Counted from the stretch's first letter, positions 9,323 to 18,139 are shown. The stretch: DNA of 64,000 bases from Tangfeifania diversioriginum (GCF_900141875.1 NZ_FQZE01000001.1:62001-126000), one strand, 5' to 3'. The notes: generated by a model from the letters alone, not told the origin. Program-made: numbers and translations.

Positions 9323-10498
9323 TCATTCATTCTTCTTCCAATCGTATACATTCACAAAAATCGTTGTATCTGATTTTACTTCAATTACTCCTTCACCCGT
9401 TTTCTGATTCCGGTCATCAACCGGAGTGTATTGTTCTTTTTGGGTTGTAACAGCAAATCCAAATAACTTTCCTTCTTTAATCATAACTGATTTTTGAAAT
9501 GTATTCTCAGATTGTTCTTCCATTTCAACTCCCGAATCATCCCAATCTCCGAGTTCTTTTGCACTTCCTTTTATAATAATCTTATTGTTTTCAAATGGCT
9601 TATTGGCATTCACTTTAAATGATATTTCATGAACAGGCAAATCTTCGAAATTGTCGATGCAATCGTTCATGTATCTGAATAGTAATTCTGAATTGGTTTC
9701 AGGGAAAAATGAGCGAATCATGTATTCTTTTTCACCCTTTTCAAATTCCTTTGCCAAATCAAATTCTTTTCTGAACATGTAATTATGAAAGTTATACAGA
9801 TACATTTTACGGTTTTTCAAATCGCAAAGATTAGAATAAACCGTTGGGAAATTCCCTTCGGCATGCGTAACCGACAATATTTTTTCGAAAAGAGAAATAG
9901 AGGGACCGTTTTCCGAGAGCATTTTTTTGGCTTTCGCATACCGATTGCATTCCTTTTCAGGATCAGGTGTTTCGGTAAGATTGAAATTCGTTGCAATCAG
10001 AAAATCGTTTTCCCCTTTTCTGATGTAATTCATTTGGTTGTTGCCCCACTCAAAAATGACAGCGTCGCCATTTGCATCTGCAACAAGAATGTGACTAAAC
10101 TTCAGGTAGGGTTGTGAATATTTCTTTACGAGTTCAATGACCTCTGTAACAGTCTTGCATTTTTTCAACACAGTTTCGAAAATGTAGCGCCCATCAAATT
10201 CGGGTAAATCCCAGCCTGTCATTACTACTGGCGGAGTGCCGGCACCGTCAAAAAATAAGCCATGCTCATTCATTCCTCCCTGGTAATTGTGGTCTCCTTT
10301 AAAACCCCAAAAAATGCAACCATATTTTTCATCGGAAGGAGGTAGAATATGAATGACCGTGTTGGTAGTACACATATCCTCGTTATTTGCAGTTAAAACT
10401 ACATTATTCGAGGAGGCAGTAAATATGGTACAGGCAGTTGAGACCCGGACCAGTTCCACAGAAAAGACCAGTAAGAATAATACATCTCTTTTTTTCAT
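9323..10498 (-). CDS. Secreted Ntn-hydrolase (linear amide C-N hydrolase, choloylglycine hydrolase/AAT-like) with C-terminal CBM20-like domain
   Basis: 391 residues. The signal peptide ends at ...RVSTA and the next residue, Cys23 (CTIFTASSNNVVLTANNED), is the probable N-terminal nucleophile exposed by processing, as in penicillin V acylase and the acyl-CoA:6-APA acyltransferase group. Further family blocks are GGMNEHGLFFDGAG and FSHILVADANGDAVIFEWG. From about residue 290 a separate beta domain with GSAKELGDWDDSGVEM resembles CBM20 starch-binding folds. The substrate is unknown; a linear amide or N-acyl compound is expected. The fusion is unusual. The ExbB-like gene lies 36 nt upstream on the same strand. 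Confidence 0.75.
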   Translation of the reverse strand: MKKRDVLFLLVFSVELVRVSTACTIFTASSNNVVLTANNEDMCTTNTVIHILPPSDEKYGCIFWGFKGDHNYQGGMNEHGLFFDGAGTPPVVMTGWDLPEFDGRYIFETVLKKCKTVTEVIELVKKYSQPYLKFSHILVADANGDAVIFEWGNNQMNYIRKGENDFLIATNFNLTETPDPEKECNRYAKAKKMLSENGPSISLFEKILSVTHAEGNFPTVYSNLCDLKNRKMYLYNFHNYMFRKEFDLAKEFEKGEKEYMIRSFFPETNSELLFRYMNDCIDNFEDLPVHEISFKVNANKPFENNKIIIKGSAKELGDWDDSGVEMEEQSENTFQKSVMIKEGKLFGFAVTTQKEQYTPVDDRNQKTGEGVIEVKSDTTIFVNVYDWKKNE

Positions 10499-10534
10499 AA
10501 CAATTTTTTTACTTTGGTTTCCGGGAATCAGAAT

Positions 10535-10906
10535 CTATTCTATTTTGGCTTTTATAATTTCTTTGAGCACGAAGTAGAAAATCATCGAAAAGATAAAAAC
10601 GATGAATCCCCAAATGGGTGCAAAAAAGCTTACTTTAGCGCCTCCCATAACAATTTCAGGTGAAACATCGGCTGCTTCAATAATTGCATTTAGTGCCTGC
10701 ACAATTCCAACAATTTGCGAAAGTAGTCCCAAAGCAAGTGCAACCGATCCTCCAAGTAATATCAAATCGAGGAGTTTAAAGTTGTGTGCCTTTTTCGAAA
10801 AAATATCTACTGATTTCCAAATGGTAATCACTAAAGTTAAAATGGCCATTAATGAAATGAGGTTCATATAAGGACCACCGGCGCGGTAAAATTCCATTAC
10901 GTTCAT
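10535..10906 (-). CDS. Short MotA/TolQ/ExbB-like membrane protein
   Basis: 123 residues with three predicted membrane helices (ISLMAILTLVITIW, LLGGSVALALGLLSQIVGIV, FFAPIWGFIVFIFSMIFYFV). The GLLSQIVGIVQALNAI and APIWGFIVFIFSM segments match the pore helices of MotA/TolQ/ExbB proton channels, but the large cytoplasmic region is missing and no ExbD/TolR gene is adjacent. It may pair with a remote partner or act alone. It is 36 nt before the Ntn hydrolase gene and may be co-transcribed with it. Confidence 0.7.
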   Translation of the reverse strand: MNVMEFYRAGGPYMNLISLMAILTLVITIWKSVDIFSKKAHNFKLLDLILLGGSVALALGLLSQIVGIVQALNAIIEAADVSPEIVMGGAKVSFFAPIWGFIVFIFSMIFYFVLKEIIKAKIE

Positions 10907-11153
10907 GATAATTTGTTTTAAAATTTATGTCTGCAAGCTACAACCAAATTTATTTCAGCGCATTATTTAATCGTTCAACTGTAAATTTTCGTTTTCGAAC
11001 AGCATATTTGAATAAAAATATACGTTCTGTATCATTTTTATGGAGTTCGGCGATGAATTCCTGCAATTAAACAACGGAATTTTTCTTTTATCCAAATCAT
11101 TCTTAATTTTCCAATTTAAATTTCAACCATTGACTTTCATTACCAACATAGTA

Positions 11154-12203
11154 ATGTATCACTCGCGCCTGGTGCGTGTTTTATCACACCTTTTTTTCTG
11201 GCTGATAGTGGTTGTGTTTTATTACCTTCTTTTTAGCCGGAATAGTGAATCGCGCGAAGTTTCGCTGATTCTTTCTGCTGGCTTGATGCCAGTGGCTGTG
11301 GGAGTTACCTATTTTTTTAATTATGTGTTGGTGCCCAAATACTTGTGGAGAAAACGATACGCACGTTTTTTCCTGTTCAGTTTTTACACATTGCTTGTTT
11401 CCACCTGGCTCTCGTTTTTAATTGTGTTTTTTGCATTAATTTATGCTATAACACAAAAAGCGTATATCGACCCTTCGGTTATTCACCCTGAATGGCAGGT
11501 GATTACACTGCACTTTGTTGTGTTTTTTGCCATTGCCGTAAAACAGTTGAAACGTTCTTTTTTCATGCAGCAGGAAAAAAATCAACTCGAAAAAAATCAA
11601 CTTACTACCGAATTGAAATTAAAAGAAGCTGAATTAAAATTATTGAAAGCGCAGGTGCATCCACATTTTTTATTCAATACCCTCAACAATCTCTATGGAT
11701 TAACAATTGAAAAATCGGACGACGCGCCCAAACTGGTGCTGCAACTTTCAGAAATACTGGATTACATTTTATACCGTTGTGATGAGAAGTTGGTGTCACT
11801 TGGTGAAGAGCTGGCCAACCTGAAAAACTACATTGAAATTGAAAAAATCAGGTATTCCGGGAAGCTGAAACTGAACACAAATTTCCCGCAAGAAACCGGT
11901 AACCTGAAAATTGCGCCACTAATTCTCCTGCCATTCGTTGAAAATGCGTTTAAACATGGAGTGAGTCATTTCCCGGGTTTTGCTTTTGTCAATATTAAAA
12001 CTAACATTGTTGAAACCACCCTCATTTTCAAAATTGAGAATTCGAAAAATCCGGCAATAAATAAAGACGCTGAGCACAGCAAAGGTGTCGGGTTAAAAAA
12101 TGTTCGAAAGCGCCTCGATTTGATTTACCCTGAAAAATATATGCTGAAAATTGACAAAACAGAGGAAACATTTTCCGTAAATTTAACGCTGCAACTGGAA
12201 TAG
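11154..12203 (+). CDS. LytS-type sensor histidine kinase (His_kinase family)
   Basis: 349 residues from ATG 11154 (MYHSRLVRVLSHLFFWLIVV); an upstream ATG at 11040 is in frame but adds a non-homologous leader. Four membrane helices cover residues 8-150, then a short coiled coil (EKNQLEKNQLTTELKLKEAELKLL). The phospho-acceptor is His in KAQVHPHFLFNTLNN; the ATP site has PFVENAFKHG and GVGLKNVRKRLDL. It has no large periplasmic domain, so the signal is probably membrane-borne. The LytTR regulator gene begins 5 nt after its stop. Confidence 0.92.
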   Translation: MYHSRLVRVLSHLFFWLIVVVFYYLLFSRNSESREVSLILSAGLMPVAVGVTYFFNYVLVPKYLWRKRYARFFLFSFYTLLVSTWLSFLIVFFALIYAITQKAYIDPSVIHPEWQVITLHFVVFFAIAVKQLKRSFFMQQEKNQLEKNQLTTELKLKEAELKLLKAQVHPHFLFNTLNNLYGLTIEKSDDAPKLVLQLSEILDYILYRCDEKLVSLGEELANLKNYIEIEKIRYSGKLKLNTNFPQETGNLKIAPLILLPFVENAFKHGVSHFPGFAFVNIKTNIVETTLIFKIENSKNPAINKDAEHSKGVGLKNVRKRLDLIYPEKYMLKIDKTEETFSVNLTLQLE

Positions 12204-12208
12204 TAAAC

Positions 12209-12928
12209 ATGTACAACTGCCTGATTATAGACGATGAGCCCATTGCCATCCGGGTGATAAAAAAACACCTGGCGGCTTTTCCTGATTTTAAAATTGTGGC
12301 CGAATGCAACAACGCCATTGAGGCCATGCCGGTTTTATCGAATGAAAAAATCGACCTGTTGTTTTGCGATATTCAAATGCCGCAAATTACCGGCATCGAT
12401 TTTATCCGTTCGCTCTCCCACCCTCCCAGAATAATCCTTACCACAGCTTACCGCGAATATGCCATTGAAGGATTTGAACTGAACGTGGTGGATTACCTGC
12501 TTAAACCCATTTCGTTTGAACGGTTTACCCAAGCCATTAACAAATTCATGGAAATGGAATCGCATCAGCCGAATCAGGTTAAATTCCAACAAGAAAATTC
12601 AAATTCCACTTCTGACTATTTATTTCTGAAAGCCGATAAAAAACATTATAAAGTAAACCTCGATGATATTTTGTACTTCGAAAGTCTGGGCGATTATGTG
12701 ATGGCCTTCACCCAGGATAAAAAGATTGTAACGAAAGAAAGACTCAGCCACCTGGCAGAATCTTTACCTGCCGGCAGTTTTTTGCAAATTCACCGCAGCT
12801 ATATCGTTTCCATTTCAAAAATTGAATCGGTGGGACCCGGATTTGTGGAAATCAACAAAAAGAAACTTCCGGTTGGAAGAAGCTATAAACCTGAACTTTC
12901 AAAGTTGTTACAAAACAATAATTCATAG
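12209..12928 (+). CDS. LytTR-family response regulator
   Basis: 239 residues. The receiver domain has acidic pair IDDEP, phospho-acceptor Asp54 (LLFCDIQMPQITG), T (ILTTAYREYA) and K (DYLLKPISFERF). The LytTR DNA-binding domain covers about 130-235 (FLKADKKHYKVNLDDILYFE, IHRSYIVSISKIE). It is co-transcribed with and presumably phosphorylated by the kinase directly upstream. Targets are not evident; the CDF exporter next door has its own promoter. Confidence 0.93.
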   Translation: MYNCLIIDDEPIAIRVIKKHLAAFPDFKIVAECNNAIEAMPVLSNEKIDLLFCDIQMPQITGIDFIRSLSHPPRIILTTAYREYAIEGFELNVVDYLLKPISFERFTQAINKFMEMESHQPNQVKFQQENSNSTSDYLFLKADKKHYKVNLDDILYFESLGDYVMAFTQDKKIVTKERLSHLAESLPAGSFLQIHRSYIVSISKIESVGPGFVEINKKKLPVGRSYKPELSKLLQNNNS

Positions 12929-12934
12929 AATTAT

Positions 12935-12942
12935 TACATTTG
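12935..12942 (+). promoter_or_regulatory. -7 box of the CDF transporter gene
   Basis: TACATTTG, a perfect TAnnTTTG match 18 bp before ATG 12961, lies just after the regulator stop codon. Confidence 0.55.
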
Positions 12943-12960
12943 CATCTTTAGCAAAGAATT

Positions 12961-13824
12961 ATGCCAGACAGTAAAAAATATATCAACCGTGAAGGATGGC
13001 TCTCCATTTTCGGAAATCTTTTTCTTTTCGGGTTGAAATACTGGGCCGGAATTGTAACCGGATCGCTGGCGCTGATTGCCGATGCCTGGCACACTTTAAG
13101 CGACTCTGTTTCATCAGTAATTGTTTTAGTTGGGGGAAAAATTTCGCGCAAACCTGCCGACGACGACCATCCGTTTGGACATGGCCGGGCCGAACACGTT
13201 GCCGCAGTAATAATTGGAGTTTTACTGGCCATTGTGGCGTTCGATTTTGCAGTGAGTGCCGTTGATAAATTCAGTAAAGGCGAACAAACTGTATTTGGGA
13301 TTTTTGCATGGGTGGCAACCATCGTTTCAATTTTGGCAAAAGAAGGTATGGCCCAGTATGCATTCTGGGCAGCTAAAAAAACGAACTCATCCATTTTAAA
13401 AGCTGACGGCTGGCACCACCGTTCCGACGCATTTTCGTCAGTAGTTATCCTTGTGGGGATCGCGGTGGGTAATTATTTTTGGTGGACCGATGCCGTGCTA
13501 AGTTTTATAGTGGCAATGATGATAGGTTATGTCAGCTATAAAATTTTGTCGAAAGAAATTACTTCACTGCTTGGGGAAAGGCCTTCGGATGAGATGTTAC
13601 TTTCCATTCGCGAAACCACCCAAAAAGCTTTTGAGGAACCACTTCATCTGCATCACATCCACCTTCACAATTATGGAAACCACACCGAGCTAAGCTGCCA
13701 TATAAAACTTCCGCCCGACATGCCTCTTGACGAAGCCCATGAAATCTGCACGAAAGTGGAAAATGTTATTTTTGACAAATTCGGTTTTGTTTCCACTGTT
13801 CACCCCGAGCCGATTGAATGGTAA
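12961..13824 (+). CDS. Cation diffusion facilitator family metal exporter
   Basis: 287 residues with six membrane helices and a cytoplasmic C-terminal domain. The two metal-site motifs of CDF proteins are visible: DAWHTLSDS in helix 2 and DGWHHRSDAFSS in helix 5. A His-rich C-terminal stretch (EEPLHLHHIHLHNYGNH) fits the metal-binding cytoplasmic dimer domain. The family exports Zn(II), Fe(II), Co(II) or Mn(II) in exchange for protons; the exact ion cannot be decided here. The gene is preceded by its own promoter and followed by a hairpin. Confidence 0.9.
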   Translation: MPDSKKYINREGWLSIFGNLFLFGLKYWAGIVTGSLALIADAWHTLSDSVSSVIVLVGGKISRKPADDDHPFGHGRAEHVAAVIIGVLLAIVAFDFAVSAVDKFSKGEQTVFGIFAWVATIVSILAKEGMAQYAFWAAKKTNSSILKADGWHHRSDAFSSVVILVGIAVGNYFWWTDAVLSFIVAMMIGYVSYKILSKEITSLLGERPSDEMLLSIRETTQKAFEEPLHLHHIHLHNYGNHTELSCHIKLPPDMPLDEAHEICTKVENVIFDKFGFVSTVHPEPIEW

Positions 13825-13826
13825 TT

Positions 13827-13875
13827 CACCTGCTGACTTTGGTTCAGATGAATAGTCAGGGTTATTGAGCAGGTG
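13827..13875. repeat. Imperfect nested inverted repeat after the CDF gene
   Basis: CACCTGCT (13827-13834) pairs with AGCAGGTG (13868-13875), with inner GACT/AGTC pairs. It lies between convergent genes and probably ends transcription. It shares the 13-nt string TATTGAGCAGGTG with the inverted repeat at 40696-40734. Confidence 0.45.
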
Positions 13876-13908
13876 GACTTAAAGCCACCAGCTCAAATTC
13901 TGAATAGA

Positions 13909-14610
13909 TTACGGCAGCTCCACAATCTTTATATTTCTGAAATGTATTTCAGCCCCTTCAGCTTCCAGGCAGATGTAACCTTTCTTTTGGGATGCTTTGC
14001 TGATACCGTTCACAAACTTACCATTTACCGATAGTTTGACCGTACCATCCACGCATACCACGTCGTAGGTATTCCACTCGCCTTTCCCTTTGCAGCGGTT
14101 TTCGATTGATTTGCTGCGCACACCGCGCGGATTATCGGGCACAATTTCCACGCCGCCAACACCGAACAATTCGCCGTGCACATAGGCAATGGGTGGCTTT
14201 TCCCCGTTTCGGGCATTTTGGTTCACCCAGTCGAGTTCCAGCATTTGTACTTCCACCCCGTCGGGTAACCGGTTTTCACCAGGTTCAGCTTTACTCCACA
14301 CAAAAGTACCCGAATTTCCGCCGGCTTCCATGTGCCGCCATTCGATGTGCATCATAAAATTTTCGTACTCTTTTTCGCTCCGGATAACGCCAATTGGCAA
14401 TCCGCTGCAAACCAAAATATCATCTTCCACCCGCCAGGTTTCCGGTTCGGTATTCACCTGAAACCATTTGATGGAATTTACTTCCTCATTCTCAACGCCA
14501 ACAACACTTTGCCACTGGATTTCTTTGCCAAAAGTTGCCACCAAATCCTGTGCGCTTAGTTTAAACGAAAACAGGACTAATACTGAAAATATAATTACAA
14601 ATTGTTTCAT
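13909..14610 (-). CDS. Secreted DUF1080 (3-keto-disaccharide hydrolase-type) protein
   Basis: 233 residues from ATG 14610 with signal peptide [21 protein letters not shown]. The body is a concanavalin-like beta sandwich of the PF06439 family: [44 protein letters not shown], and [23 protein letters not shown]. The family is named for hydrolysis of 3-keto-glycosides. The gene for a Gfo/Idh/MocA dehydrogenase lies 58 nt upstream on the same strand, suggesting an oxidise-then-cleave pathway for glycosides (inference). The in-frame ATG at 14646 would mask the signal peptide and is less likely. Confidence 0.85.
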   Translation of the reverse strand: MKQFVIIFSVLVLFSFKLSAQDLVATFGKEIQWQSVVGVENEEVNSIKWFQVNTEPETWRVEDDILVCSGLPIGVIRSEKEYENFMMHIEWRHMEAGGNSGTFVWSKAEPGENRLPDGVEVQMLELDWVNQNARNGEKPPIAYVHGELFGVGGVEIVPDNPRGVRSKSIENRCKGKGEWNTYDVVCVDGTVKLSVNGKFVNGISKASQKKGYICLEAEGAEIHFRNIKIVELP

Positions 14611-14668
14611 CTTTTTTGACTTTTCCCGAAGGGACACCTTCGGCAATAATTTTAACTACAGTTTATCC

Positions 14669-16003
14669 TCATGCATTTGAAACTCCTGCAAGCGGAATTT
14701 CTTCTTTTACTTCAGAAACCGGCCCAAAAGCATAGGTTTTCGGCCCCAGGTATAAATCTGAATTCATTATTTCCTCCCAGGAAACATCCTTGCCTGTGTA
14801 GGCAGAAATCCGGCCCATAATTGTAATCAACGTAGAATTTACCTGCGCTTCGGCATCACTTAATCGATTTCCGGTGCGGATAGCTGTTACCAAATTAATG
14901 TGCTCCTGTACATAAGGATTGGTCACTTTCCATTCCGAATCAGTGTCACCTTCTTCCGGGTAGGGATATTCCCAAACCACGTTTCCTTTTAAATCATAAA
15001 TTTTCCCGGCGGCATCAGCATATCCTTTTGTGCCGTTAATCTGTTGCACTTTTTTGTTGGTGCAGCCGTTTATCTGTCGGGCGGCACAGTGTGTACGCAA
15101 CCCGTTTTCATATTCGTATTCAACACTAAAAAAGTCGTATTGGTCTCCGGTAATCCTGCGCTGGCGGCCACCCCAGCCCACTGCACGGAGCGGATTTTGC
15201 CCAATGTACCAGTTCATTACATCCACCTCATGAATAAATTGCTCGGTGATATGATCGCCCGATAACCAGCAGAAATTCACCCAATTTCGAAGCATATATT
15301 CCATTTCGGTCCATTCGGGCTGGCGTGTACGGTACCAAAGCGCTCCGCCGTTACGGATTATATTGGCACCGGTTATTTCACCAATTTCACCGTTGACCAC
15401 GCGGCGTTGCGTTTCCATGTAATCTTTCTGAACCCGGCGTATTGTTCCGCTAACCATACTCAAACCGGCAGCTTCCGCCTTTTTGGCAGAAGCCATTACG
15501 GAGCGGGCGCCCACAGGATCAACCGCAATGGGTTTCTCCATAAAAATGTGTTTGCGCGCATTTACGGCAGCTTCCACGTGTTCGGCCCTGAAATGTGGCG
15601 GCGTGCAAAGCAATACTACATCAACACCCGAGTCAATCACTTTTTCATAACTATCGAACCCGATAAAGCAATTTTCGTCGGCAATTTCCACGTTGCGTTC
15701 TGCTTTTAATTTTGACCGGCAGTTGTCAATTTTATCCTGAAAAACGTCGCCAAGTGCAGTGATTTGAAGATTTGGACCTGCATCCAAGAAATTAAGGGCA
15801 GCGCCGGTTCCACGGCCACCGCAACCAATTAATCCGGCTCTAATCACCTCTCCATCCGGTGCCTGCTCGAGCAGTTCAGGTAATTGAACTTCCTCTTTTT
15901 TTGTTGATGGTCCTGAACAGGAAGTTAAAATTCCGGCAGCACCTAATGTGCCCCACGCAGTTTTTGTGATAAAATTCCTGCGGTTCAATTCTGGTTTTGT
16001 CAT
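14669..16003 (-). CDS. Exported Gfo/Idh/MocA-family oxidoreductase
   Basis: 444 residues from ATG 16003. The N-terminus NRRNFITKTAWGTLGAAGILTSCSG combines a twin-arginine signal with a lipobox-like TSC, so it is probably exported folded with its NAD(P) cofactor and lipid-anchored. A Rossmann motif (AGLIGCGGRGTGAALNFL), the EKPIAVD dinucleotide/substrate loop and the C-terminal alpha/beta domain are visible. Gfo/Idh/MocA enzymes oxidise sugars or glycosides. It precedes the DUF1080 hydrolase gene on the same strand, fitting 3-keto-glycoside processing. The substrate is unproven. Confidence 0.88.
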   Translation of the reverse strand: MTKPELNRRNFITKTAWGTLGAAGILTSCSGPSTKKEEVQLPELLEQAPDGEVIRAGLIGCGGRGTGAALNFLDAGPNLQITALGDVFQDKIDNCRSKLKAERNVEIADENCFIGFDSYEKVIDSGVDVVLLCTPPHFRAEHVEAAVNARKHIFMEKPIAVDPVGARSVMASAKKAEAAGLSMVSGTIRRVQKDYMETQRRVVNGEIGEITGANIIRNGGALWYRTRQPEWTEMEYMLRNWVNFCWLSGDHITEQFIHEVDVMNWYIGQNPLRAVGWGGRQRRITGDQYDFFSVEYEYENGLRTHCAARQINGCTNKKVQQINGTKGYADAAGKIYDLKGNVVWEYPYPEEGDTDSEWKVTNPYVQEHINLVTAIRTGNRLSDAEAQVNSTLITIMGRISAYTGKDVSWEEIMNSDLYLGPKTYAFGPVSEVKEEIPLAGVSNA

Positions 16004-16188
16004 CTTGTTGAAATTAAAATTAAATAAGGTATTTGAATTCATTCCCCATATTTAAACTGGATAAAATTTTTTTTATGGCGAATTTCAAAATAAATTGTTT
16101 CAAATATACCCTCCAAAATTCGAAAAAATACAACAATTCACAAAAGTCTAAACAATTAATTAACAGGAAGAAAAAAAAGGTATTATAT

Positions 16189-16219
16189 TTTGGATTTACA
16201 AAAAAAGAAAATACTTTTG
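16189..16219 (+). promoter_or_regulatory. Promoter of rplM-rpsI (TTTG-N19-TACTTTTG)
   Basis: TTTG (16189-16192), exactly 19 nt of spacer and TACTTTTG (16212-16219) form the best complete Bacteroidota promoter in the window. Transcription should begin near 16226. Confidence 0.75.
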
Positions 16220-16225
16220 CAGTCC

Positions 16226-16354
16226 CGATTATTGTCCGTACTTGTAGGCAGTGTAAAATATTGATTTTCTTGAAGTAACAGCTTGTCAATGATGCATGGC
16301 AAATCTGGGAAACCATAGAAAATCCTGAATGTTGAATAAATAAATTTAGTACAA
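16226..16354 (+). promoter_or_regulatory. Long 5' leader of rplM-rpsI (candidate ribosomal-protein autoregulatory leader)
   Basis: About 130 nt of transcribed leader separate the promoter from the GTG start of rplM, much longer than the leaders of other genes here. L13 operons in several phyla, including Bacteroidia, carry protein-binding leader RNAs, so autogenous control is likely (inference). I could not fold a convincing structure by eye. The rest of the 16004-16354 gap is AT-rich and shows nothing else. Confidence 0.45.
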
Positions 16355-16810
16355 GTGGATACATTAAGTTATAAGACTGTTTCGGCAAACAAGGCAACCG
16401 TCAACAAAGAGTGGGTGGTTATTGATGCTGAAAATGTAGTTTTGGGCCGTTTGGCCAGCGAGGTAGCAAAAATCCTCCGGGGCAAAAACAAGCCCGAATT
16501 TACACCGCACGTTGATTGTGGTGATAATGTAATTGTGATAAATGCTGAAAAAGTTCAGCTCACCGGTAAAAAACTGACTGATAAAGTTTATCTCCGTCAC
16601 ACAGGTTACCCTGGCGGCCAGCGTAAACAGTCTCCAAAAGATATTTTAGCAAAGTATCCGGAAAGGCTTGTTGAAAAAGCGGTAAAAGGAATGTTACCCA
16701 AAAATAAGCTGGGAAGTCAGTTGTTTCGCAACCTGCATGTAGTTGTAGGACCGGAACATAAATACCAGGCTCAGAAACCAAAAGTTGTTGATTTAAGTAC
16801 GAATAATTAA
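16355..16810 (+). CDS. rplM: 50S ribosomal protein L13
   Basis: 151 residues starting at GTG 16355 ([20 protein letters not shown]), which matches the Bacteroidia L13 start closely. Core motifs are [30 protein letters not shown] and [11 protein letters not shown]13 binds 23S rRNA early in large-subunit assembly. rpsI follows after 5 nt, the universal L13-S9 pair. Confidence 0.97.
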   Translation: MDTLSYKTVSANKATVNKEWVVIDAENVVLGRLASEVAKILRGKNKPEFTPHVDCGDNVIVINAEKVQLTGKKLTDKVYLRHTGYPGGQRKQSPKDILAKYPERLVEKAVKGMLPKNKLGSQLFRNLHVVVGPEHKYQAQKPKVVDLSTNN

Positions 16811-16815
16811 TAAAA

Positions 16816-17202
16816 ATGGAAGTAGTTAACACAATAGGGCGTAGAAAATCGGCAGTTGCACGCATATATTTAAATGACGGTAAAGGGAACATCACCATTA
16901 ACAAGCGCGAGCTAAGCGAATATTTCCCTACCACTACCCTTCAATATATTGTGAAGCAGCCGCTAAACATTGCTGAAGCAGCAGAAAAATACGACATTAA
17001 AGTTAATTTAGACGGCGGTGGCATTAAAGGACAGGCCGAAGCATTGCGCCTGGCTATATCACGTGCGCTGATAAAAATTGACCCCGAATTAAGAAAAGAT
17101 TTGAAATCGGCTGGATTGCTTACCAGAGACCCGCGCGAAATTGAACGCAAAAAACCAGGTCAACCGGGAGCAAGGAAAAAATTCCAGTTCTCAAAACGTT
17201 AA
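16816..17202 (+). CDS. rpsI: 30S ribosomal protein S9
   Basis: 128 residues. GRRKSAVARIYL opens the protein and RDPREIERKKPGQPGARKKFQFSKR closes it, with the C-terminal KR tail that reaches the P-site tRNA. Co-transcribed with rplM. Complete and of standard length. Confidence 0.98.
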   Translation: MEVVNTIGRRKSAVARIYLNDGKGNITINKRELSEYFPTTTLQYIVKQPLNIAEAAEKYDIKVNLDGGGIKGQAEALRLAISRALIKIDPELRKDLKSAGLLTRDPREIERKKPGQPGARKKFQFSKR

Positions 17203-17236
17203 TATTTTTATTGTCAAATTATATGGATCTAAAATG

Positions 17237-17269
17237 GTTGAGATTCCCGAGGACTCGGGACTACTCAAC
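17237..17269 (+). promoter_or_regulatory. Two-tier hairpin in the rpsB leader
   Basis: An outer stem GTTGAG/CTCAAC (17237-17242 with 17264-17269) and an inner stem TCCCGA/TCGGGA (17245-17250 with 17255-17260) enclose a GGAC loop, 34 nt before rpsB. It has no following T-run adequate for a strong terminator, though TTTTAG follows. It may be an S2-binding leader element or an attenuator after rpsI. Confidence 0.5.
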
Positions 17270-17302
17270 TGTTGCTTTTAGAGTCATAAAAAAAGTAAAC
17301 AG

Positions 17303-18091
17303 ATGCCAAAAGTATCATTTCAGGAATTATTAGATGCAGGTGCCCATTTTGGCCACCTGAAAAGGAAGTGGAACCCGAACATGGAACCTTACATTTTCAT
17401 GGAAAAAAACGGGATTCACATTATCGATCTTCAAAAAACAGTAGTAAAAATTGATGAAGCTGCAGCAGCGCTTAAACAAATAGCCAAATCAGGCCGTAAA
17501 ATTTTGTTTGTAGCCACCAAAAAACAGGCAAAAGAGCTGGTAGCCGAACAGGTAAAAAGCGTGGGCATGCCCTACGTTACCGAACGCTGGCCCGGTGGTA
17601 TGCTCACCAATTTCCCTACTATCCGCAAAGCGGTAAAAAGAATGATTTCCATCGATAAGATGATGAAAGATTCAAGTTGGGACAACCTCTCAAAAAGAGA
17701 AAAACTGCAAATTACAAGGCAGCGTGCCAAGCTCGAAAAAATGCTGGGTAGTATTGCCGACCTGACCCGCCTGCCCGCAGCACTCTTCATTGTTGACGTA
17801 ATGAAGGAGAAAATTGCCGTCCGCGAAGCACAACGCCTGGGTATTCCGGTATTTGCTATTGTTGACACCAATTCTAATCCGGATGATATCGACTTTGTTA
17901 TTCCGGCAAACGACGATGCTTCACAATCCATTAAACTGATTGTGGGTGCAATGACTGATGCAGTTAAAGAAGGCCTCGAAGAAAGAAAAGCCGAAAAAGG
18001 CAAAGACGAAGATGAACCTACACTCAAAAAGAAAAAAAAGGTGAGGAAAGAAAAGCCGAAAAAGGCCAGAGCAGAAGAAGAAAAGAATTAA
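17303..18091 (+). CDS. rpsB: 30S ribosomal protein S2
   Basis: 262 residues. FQELLDAGAHFGHLKRKWNPNMEPYIF and ERWPGGMLTNFPTIRKAVKRM are diagnostic; the VDTNSNPDDIDFVIPANDDA stretch closes the core. A Lys/Glu-rich C-terminal tail of about 35 residues (KKKKKVRKEKPKKARAEEEKN) extends beyond the core, as in other Bacteroidota S2 proteins. tsf follows, the conserved rpsB-tsf pair. Confidence 0.98.
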   Translation: MPKVSFQELLDAGAHFGHLKRKWNPNMEPYIFMEKNGIHIIDLQKTVVKIDEAAAALKQIAKSGRKILFVATKKQAKELVAEQVKSVGMPYVTERWPGGMLTNFPTIRKAVKRMISIDKMMKDSSWDNLSKREKLQITRQRAKLEKMLGSIADLTRLPAALFIVDVMKEKIAVREAQRLGIPVFAIVDTNSNPDDIDFVIPANDDASQSIKLIVGAMTDAVKEGLEERKAEKGKDEDEPTLKKKKKVRKEKPKKARAEEEKN

Positions 18092-18139
18092 TTAGTTTGT
18101 AAGATTACTCAATAATAAATCGATTTAAAATTTAGCTTT

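Noticed and set aside
16020-16397. Minus-strand open frame overlapping the rplM leader
   Set aside because: It crosses the rplM promoter and start, has very AT-driven composition and no homology I recognise.
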